The position numbers were made by a program, and so were the translations under genes. Shown piece after piece: positions 57,475-64,000 of a stretch of 64,000 nucleotides of DNA; position 1 is the stretch's first letter, and each line of letters begins with the position of its first letter. Below the pieces are notes generated by a model. That model was not told where the DNA came from. It saw nothing but the letters and a program-made list of their open reading frames with translations, and did no database searches. Origin of the DNA: Isoetes taiwanensis (lineage: Eukaryota > Streptophyta > Lycopodiopsida > Isoetales > Isoetaceae); NCBI GenBank assembly GCA_021234155.1, contig JAJEKV010000023.1, positions 7,540,009-7,604,008 of the forward strand, in the 5' to 3' direction.

Positions 57475-60290
57475 TAGTGGGCATGGAGTTCTTGAAGCCA
57501 ACTAAAGCAATGATCGACTGCAATAAGCATGGAATTTTGATTATGGCTCTGGCCGGCACGCACTTCGTAGTTAAAGGTAAGAAAATTGCTTCTATAATAC
57601 AGTGCATGTCAGTAAAACAGTTACTTAAGCGCATCATGAAGGATGATGAGTACATTCTTAAAATGGAGGCTGGTGGATCCGATACAACGTTAAAAAGAGG
57701 GATGCCACGTCAGAATAGTTGTTGAGGCCAATTGCTAAGTTGGTCAAGCAATTCCATGATATATTTTTGGATGGAATTCAAGAGCTTTCGCTTTATAGAG
57801 GCATAGAGTGTGAAATCACTCTTGCAACAGATGCAAAGCGGACCAACAATGCTTTGTATAGAATGGGCACTTTCGAACTAGCAGAGCTCAAGAAGCAGTT
57901 GAAGGAGTTGCTTGAGCTTGGATTTATTCGGCCAAGAGTGTGTCACCCTTTGGGGCAACCATTCTCTTCGTGAAAAAGAAAGATGGAAGTTTGAGAACGT
58001 GTGTAGACTATTGTCTTGTCAACAAGCAGACGATTAAAGAACAAGTGCGCCTTGCCAAGGACATGTGACTTGATGGACCAGCTCCAAGGAGCTAAAGTCT
58101 CCTTCAAAATAGACCTAAGATCGGGGTAAAATAACAAGGATAAAAGTGGAAGACATCCATAAAACCGCCTTTATAACATGGTATGGGCACTATGAATTCA
58201 CAGTAATGCTCTTTGCTAGATCAAATGCTCCCATAACCTTCATGCGATTAATGAATGACATCTTTGGAGACTTTTTGGATGAATTTGTTATCATTTTCTT
58301 CCACGACATCCTTATCTACAGCAAGTCAATGGAGAAGCATGTCCACTTGAGAAGGGTGTTGGAAAAATTGAGACGGCACTGCCTTTTGGCAAGCTTTCAA
58401 AGTGCCACTTTGCAACACCTAAAGTGGTATATTTAGACCACGTCGTGTCGATAGAGGGAATTGTCACCGGCCTATCCAAGATTTAAGCAACAATTGATTG
58501 GCCAGCACCAAAGAATATGTCAGCAGTAAGAAGCTTCTTGGGTCTTGTAGGGTATTAAAGGAAATTTGTGAAGGATATTGCTAAGTTGGGTAGCACCTCT
58601 TGCGGACCTTACTATGCATCAGAAAGTCAAGGATTGTGTTGCACATTGAATCCAGAATATTTAAGCTTCTTCTGACAAGTTCAAGAAAGCTTTGACGACA
58701 ACATTGGTGTTGACCTTACCAGACCCACGCAAAGACAAGTTGATAGCAATGGACGCAACTCAGATTGCAACGGGAGGAGTCCCCATGCAAGAAGGAAGTG
58801 TAGTGTTCTACAACTCAAGAAGATGAATGACGCTGAACAACGTTATTCAACACATGATTAGGAGCTTCTGATAGTTGTAAGAGCTCTTCACATATGAAGG
58901 CACTACCTGCTTGGCAAAAAATTTCAATTGGATACTAATCACCAGATCGTCCAGTATATCAAAATGAAACCACCCTCAACTTGAGGCAGAGGCTATAGAT
59001 AGAATTTCTTCAAGAATATGACTTCAAAATAGTATATAAACCAGGCAAATTGAATGTGGTTGCTGATATGCTCCCTGACAACCACTAGAGACTTGAGTGC
59101 ATTGCAATGCCATCTTCATCTTTTGTCAAGCGAATTCGGTAAAAAGCATGAAATTCAAGCATGCATAGCAAGGACACACGGATTCAAACATTCAAAAAAG
59201 GAAGGTAATCTTTTAGATCACAAGAACAAGTTATGCGTATCCGAGACATCAGGGGTAACGGAGCTAACCTTACTCGATATGCATAATAGCCCTATCGTCG
59301 GCCGTGCAGGTTTTCTGAAGACCTACTTTAAGATTAAAAGTAGGTACTTCTGGCCGGGCATGAAGAAGATGATAGAAAGATATATCCAGGAGTGCCAATT
59401 ATGTCAGCAGACAAAGGCAGAGCAACTCCGAATCCCTGGAGCTTTGGAACCGTTGTCGGTCCCAAGCGCCAACTGGGAAGTTGTTGACATGGATTTCATA
59501 ATGGGCCTCCCACAAACAGCAAGGGGCCGGGGTGCCTTAATGGTAGTGGTCGATAAATTATCAAAGATGACACATTTTTTGCCATGTCGAATGACAGATA
59601 CAGCCCTAGATACCGCCATGCTATTCACAAAAGAGGTCTTTAGATTGCATGAGATGTCTAGGGAGATTATCTCCCACAGAGACCCGAAGTTCACAAGCGC
59701 TTTTTGGAAGGATTTCTTCAATACCATCGGGGGAAGCTTTGCACGATACAACATATCATCCCTAGACAGATGGTCAAACGAAATAGAGAATAGAATTTTC
59801 AAAGACATGTTGAGAAACTATGTGTGGAATAAGCAGTCAAAGTGGAAGGGCTACATCTACTTGGTTGAGCTTGTATACAATAACACCAAGCAGGAATCAT
59901 CCCAGATGTTCTCCTTTATGATCAATTATGGCTATCAATGCCTCACATTCAACATTTGGCACAATCTAATGTTGAAGGTAGAAGTCTCTCAACAATTATT
60001 GGTAGATATGCAGGAGTTAGTGGAGAAAGTCTGAGGATATTTGTTGGCTATAGGAAGCTATTACAAGAGTGTGGCAGACAAACATAGGATGGTAAGGGAA
60101 TTTCAAGTTGGAGATAGTGTGTGGCTCAAGACTAAACTCAAACAAGCCAAGCTCTACATCGGCAACTCAAGAAAATTGCTCTAAGGTGGGCAGTAGAAAC
60201 AATATCCATAATTTATGGAACAATTCGTCGGCCAAGTCACCTCCAATTTAGTCGACACCGACGAGTCAGATATGTGAGTTAGCTTAGCAT
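57475..60290 (+). pseudogene. gypsy-2 pol: protease end, RT, RNase H, integrase
   Basis: After the TSD the protease frame continues (GMEFLKPTKAMIDCNKHG). RT begins near 57719 ([33 protein letters not shown]), and the active-site region reads [10 protein letters not shown] (about 58300). RNase H remnants include IAMDATQIATGG and VYKPGKLNVVADM (58745-59075). Integrase is the best kept (59054-60034), with a CQLCQQTK finger, MDFIMGLP, VVVDKLSKMTHF and HRDPKFTS. The usual Glu region is altered (SNEIENR). A tail FQVGDSVWLKTKL follows near 60100. The domain set is that of chromovirus-like gypsy elements, but I see no chromodomain. Many stops and shifts: it is inactive. Confidence 0.8.
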
Positions 60291-60984
60291 GGTGCGTAAG
60301 AGCTAAGATGGGGAGAGTGTATGCATCTGCGAGCAGTCAAGATGCATAAGTAGCAAAGCATGCAATCATGTGCGATGATGGGATCATTCTCAATGTTCTC
60401 TATGCCATGATTTAATGCATGTGGGCATGACCCGAGGTCACGTAGAGGTAAGCATTTAATCATGGGCAATGATGGGACCATCTTAAATGTTCCATACGCT
60501 TAAATCGGAATGGGCCATGATTTTAGTGCAAGTATGTAGGGGTAACTTTGAGCTAGTAGTTCGGCTCAAGAAGGTAATAAGGGAGGTGGTCCCCTTAAAA
60601 ACCACAAAGTATTAACTAACCTAACATGACGTGCGACTTATTGCAGGCCAATAGAGGAGCAGCATAAGGGAGGGAGGGCATCACAAGAAGAATAGAAGTT
60701 ATAAATTTTGTCTTTAATTATGACTCTTAAATATGTTATTATGATATTATCATACTATGTTTTGGTGATGTTATAATGATAAACTTTTGGGGCTATCCAA
60801 TTTTGTATAAGTACGTAAGCATAGCCTTTACATTTATCGTTATAATCAACTAATGGAAGCTTATCGCTACAATAATCCTAAGTATTACATCCCTTACTAT
60901 ATCTTTTTTTTGTTGCTAAGATTGATGTAGATTTGTTCACCTTATTGTAATGCTGAGGCCATCATTATGTTAAGGGTGGCGAAT
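60291..60984 (+). other. gypsy-2 3' non-coding region
   Basis: No frame. GCATGCAATCATGTGCGATGATGGGA-like words occur twice (about 60355 and 60450), a short direct repeat. It ends in a purine-rich AAGGGTGGCGAA before the LTR. Confidence 0.45.
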
Positions 60985-61224
60985 GTGACGCTTTCCTAAA
61001 ATATATGGTTTGAATATGTATATTTTAGGACATGTCAACATACAAACCTGCCTTAGTATCCTTGTATACATTAGTGTGGGAAGGGAGTATGGCTAATTCA
61101 TTATATATAACTTAGCCAACCGTAAGTAGGGAGCCATTTCCAGGTAGTCCATCCCATCGGTAACCTGCCACACGGGCACTTCTCATTGGAGCCACATGGC
61201 ATGACATGTCAACCCCAACCTACT
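60985..61224 (+). repeat. gypsy-2 3' LTR, truncated by a LINE
   Basis: It starts TGTGACGCTTTCC and matches 48660-48870 until CAACCTACTA at 61224, where the LINE tail begins. The LTR does not resume after the LINE. Confidence 0.6.
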
Positions 61225-63066
61225 AAGGAAGGAAGGAAGGAAGGAAGGAAGGTATTTTTATCGTCCACGGAGACCAATCGGTCTATGGGACCCAATACAA
61301 AAGTGCAGCAAGCGGATTACTACCCGGATTAAAAAACCCCCGCCCCGAAGGGTTTTCGAGGGAAAAACTGTGGCAGCAATCAGCCTGCTGACAAACTGTT
61401 CCAATATACAAAATGCAAAAACACACAAATATATACACTCAGGCACCCGTAGTGCCTGATCAGCGGGCAGCCAGGCGGGGGCAAAGGTGAGCTCGCAGAT
61501 CCAGTACCTCCTGAATGTACGACCCTAGAGCACGTACTGACGGTGTGTTCATCAGCAAATGTAGGGGCAAGTCCGGGTCGCACTAAGGGGGCGATATCGC
61601 CCGGATCTGACCGAATCTTGGGCAACTCTGGAAAGTGTGAGACTCATCCTCAATGGCACCCGTTTGACAGCACTGACAGAGCCTGTCCTGGTGGGGCTTC
61701 CCAATCCACCTGCCCGTCTCGATGCGAAGATGGTGGGCACCTGTGTGAATGGAGGCAATTAGTCCAAGCGCTTTTCGGGGGCGGCCGTAACGAGTAGAGC
61801 CGGGGCAGCTAACCAACACGGGTTGATGTGCTCCTTGTAATGGGCGTTTTGACCTACTCTAGAGCCGGGGTCCCACGGCTTGCCAAGGAAGCAAGCGTCC
61901 GTGTACTCCCGCAATTGCATCACGGTCGGCCTCGTGTCGACGCACTTTTGTGCTCTCCCGCGTTCCATCCGGCGAACCAGCGATCTCTCTTACCCCTCCA
62001 ACAGGCCCCCGAGCCGTTGTGGGCCCATTGCCACAGGCGTAAGCCGGTGCGGGAGCCGAGCATCACCCATATTAACCACTTTCTCAAAATAGACGATGTG
62101 TCTATCAAGGGCTGCCCCGCGAAGCGCAAGAATCCGGTTTCTGCAGCGAGAATCGATGGGGGGACCGGGTTTCACCCCAAGTGCCCGTGTCAAAAATGCC
62201 TTCGCACTGCTCCAAGTCATTCAGTGTCGCCAAAGAGACGACCGGGCCCCTAAACCTCGACCCCGTCTGAAAGGGCCGGGCTCGACCCGGTTACGAAATA
62301 GATGTGACCGATGGCCTCAATCATAGAGCTCGCACGGTGGCTTGTTGTTACGCATGGCATAAAGCGCTTTCCACTGTTGTCACCCATAGCGAATGGGCGC
62401 CTCCCAACAGGCGAGGAGGGGAACTCCACCCCTAGGTACTTGTAGGTGGGCGTGACCTCCACCGGCATTGTCCCCGAGATATGTGAGTCAGGGAGGCGTG
62501 GGGTGGCGTGGAAGAGGATATGAGAACCACCACGGTCTTGGCAGATTCACGCCATGTCCAGCGGCCCCATTGCAATGTCTAGGGCATCCGGATGAGACCG
62601 CATAGCTTCGGGTGTGGGCGGGAAGGTCAACATCGTCCCCGCATAGATGAGTCATGGGATGACCCGGTGACACAGTGCAAAAGTCAGATGCCATCCCCCA
62701 TGCTCGATGAAGCCGGGCTCTAACCGATCAATGTAGAGGCCAAAAGTGTTGGTGAGAGGGGGCAGCCACCGGGACCCGATACTACTTGGTGAATGCTTGG
62801 CCCGTCGGTACGCATCCCGCCAAAACAACTCTCATACAACCTTGTATATGGCATTCTCATAGATAGGCGTGGCGGCCCAGATTGGACGCAATCTAGCCCA
62901 TAGCTTTTCCCGGGGGACCATATCAAAAGCCTTCGCGAAGTCCACAAAGCAGCAATACAAGTCCTGCTGATGGTTCCGGCCGTCTTCAATCAGTGCCCGC
63001 AGTGTAAAGATATGGTCAACCGTTGAGTGGCGGGGTTCAAAACCTGCTTGTGTGCGGGGCTCAAAT
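61225..63066 (-). mobile_element. LINE, 5'-truncated, (AAGG)n tail
   Basis: The 3' end is at the plus-strand AAGG repeat (about 61225-61252), used in place of poly-A. The frame order on the minus strand is RT then the C-terminal finger. The UTR matches the fragment at 7907-8352. There is no endonuclease domain, so at least half of the element is missing. Confidence 0.8.
61380..63066 (-). pseudogene. LINE reverse transcriptase ORF remnant
   Basis: From 63066 downward: RT blocks STVDHIFTLRALIEDG and CCFVDFAKAFDMVPREKLWA (about 62930-63030), GCPLSPTLF (about 62750), the catalytic YADD region near 62640-62655 disrupted by small changes, and KYLGVEF (about 62440). Then YKEHINPCWLAAPALL (about 61800-61850) and the C-terminal finger CQCCQTGAIEDESHTFQSCP (61620-61680). 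The product would be a target-primed reverse transcriptase. The frame is broken many times, and GC-rich CGGG-type disturbances resemble the suspected sequencing errors elsewhere in the window. Confidence 0.75.
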
Positions 63067-64000
63067 CACCTTTAAGACTCCAAAATCTTTTCTGGCACAT
63101 ATCTATAATTTAAGATGTCTCATTTGATATATTTTCTTTGATAGACATGTCTCATACTGACAATTTTTCTTAATAGTTTGACACTTTAAGATGTCATTTT
63201 CCACATTGAAAGAGAATCAAAATGGTGGATCTCATCAATACATTAACGATGCTACTATATGTGCTAGAGCATGCATTCACTAGCTTGATCCTCATGCAAT
63301 TTTTGTTGTCTATCTATTGTTCTTGCTCGAGGTTTAGATGAGTTTGCCTCAGTGCCCATCTAGTAGAGGTTTTAAGACTATCTCTAAGCATCATTTGTGA
63401 GAGTGACCTCTAGTGAGCACCATGACATGCTATATGCATAGGTTATCTATATCAACTACATCTATTGTATCCCAATTGGATTGCCAAATTTAAAAGGATC
63501 CTATTGGATTGCCAAATTTAAAAGGATCCTATGCAACTGTCAGCTAACTTGCAAATGAGAAATATATAATTCCTCCTTATGATGCTTACTTGTTCTGCCC
63601 ATTAGAACAAGACCACTTTAAGTGACCAATTTTCTCCACATTTATAAATAAGCCTGCTAAATACTGTTTCTCCTATATTATGTTTGATCTTGTGGAGTGG
63701 ATGGTACGACCTTAGGACATGCGTCTAGATAATGTACTTAATAATGTTAGTTAGTTATGCTCGTGATGGTGACAAATAGCTCAACATATGTGAATGAATA
63801 ATGTCATGTCTTGTCTACATCAAGCCTTGGGTGTTTAAAGACAAGACTGAAGGGGATGAACATCGTCTATATGTCCCATGTACATTGGGGCTGCCATATC
63901 TTGGGCTTGAGGGCTTGCAGCAATTTCCTTGTTTATTCAAAATATTACTACTCTCCTCCTAGCATTACACGGGCACATAGCATTACAATGTGTGCATATA
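63067..64000. other. no gene seen
   Basis: AT-rich intergenic DNA. ATTGGATTGCCAAATTTAAA occurs twice in tandem (63477-63531; unit ~28 bp, joined by AGGATCCT). Confidence 0.5.

Larger units (their letters stand above)
48640..61224 (+). mobile_element. decayed Ty3/gypsy element 'gypsy-2', hosting a copia element
   Basis: The 5' LTR region (from about 48640) and the 3' LTR start (60985) share TATGTATATTTTAGG, GCCATTTCCA-like and GCATGACATG blocks in the same order. Between them are a gag remnant, the protease start, the nested copia element (51845-57474), protease end, RT, RNase H and integrase. A polypurine-like AAGGGTGGCGAA precedes TGTGACG at 60985. Stops and shifts are frequent and the LTRs are well diverged, so this insertion is much older than the copia. 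The outer limits are approximate, and the 3' LTR is cut by a LINE. Confidence 0.75.

Overview
This window comes from a nuclear plant genome, probably a large, transposon-rich land-plant genome. The evidence is LTR retrotransposons primed by plant-type initiator-Met and Asp tRNAs, GT-AG introns, AT-rich intergenic DNA, and several element classes nested in one another. I see no intact host gene, rRNA, tRNA, operon or CRISPR array. The species cannot be named from the sequence. Coordinates of degenerate elements are approximate.

Layout. 1-4.4 kb holds the 3' end of an unrecognised spliced gene (+), converging on a decayed DDE transposase gene (-). 5.69-6.90 kb is a three-copy ~400-bp tandem repeat. 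6.95-7.28 kb is a poly-A retroposon 3' end, and 7.9-8.35 kb is a LINE 3' end with an (AAGG)n tail. From 8404 a Ty3/gypsy element ('gypsy-1', Athila/Tat-like, Asp-tRNA primer site, TSD ATACT) runs through gag, protease, RT, RNase H and integrase, then a long coiled-coil ORF in the env position. A two-gene DNA transposon with short terminal inverted repeats is inserted in that ORF. It carries a RING-H2 gene (+) and a DDE transposase gene (-), arranged tail to tail.

The stretch 9804-23928, from inside gypsy-1 protease/pol to past its 3' LTR, is repeated head to tail at 23948-38608, with 19 bp of filler at the junction. The second copy also carries a 555-bp MITE. Differences between the copies cluster at CAG/CTG trinucleotides and switch direction along the unit. 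This looks more like base-calling error at methylated CHG sites in an unpolished long-read assembly than like evolution, so frameshifts in this region should be read with caution.

38.6-48.6 kb is gene-poor. It has tandem repeats and two large foldback (inverted-repeat) elements at 41.93-42.94 and 46.83-47.37 kb; the first has pol III box-like motifs in both arms. 48.6-61.2 kb is a decayed second gypsy element ('gypsy-2'). A young Ty1/copia element (51845-57474, TSD TAGTG) is inserted in its protease frame. The 3' LTR of gypsy-2 is cut by a LINE on the minus strand (61.22-63.07 kb). The last ~0.9 kb is non-coding.

Most interesting are the two-gene RING/DDE transposon, found twice here plus a diverged relative at the left edge, the gypsy-1 coiled-coil ORF, and the in-frame stops shared by both duplicated copies, almost all of which read as CAG-to-TAG or TGG-to-TGA.
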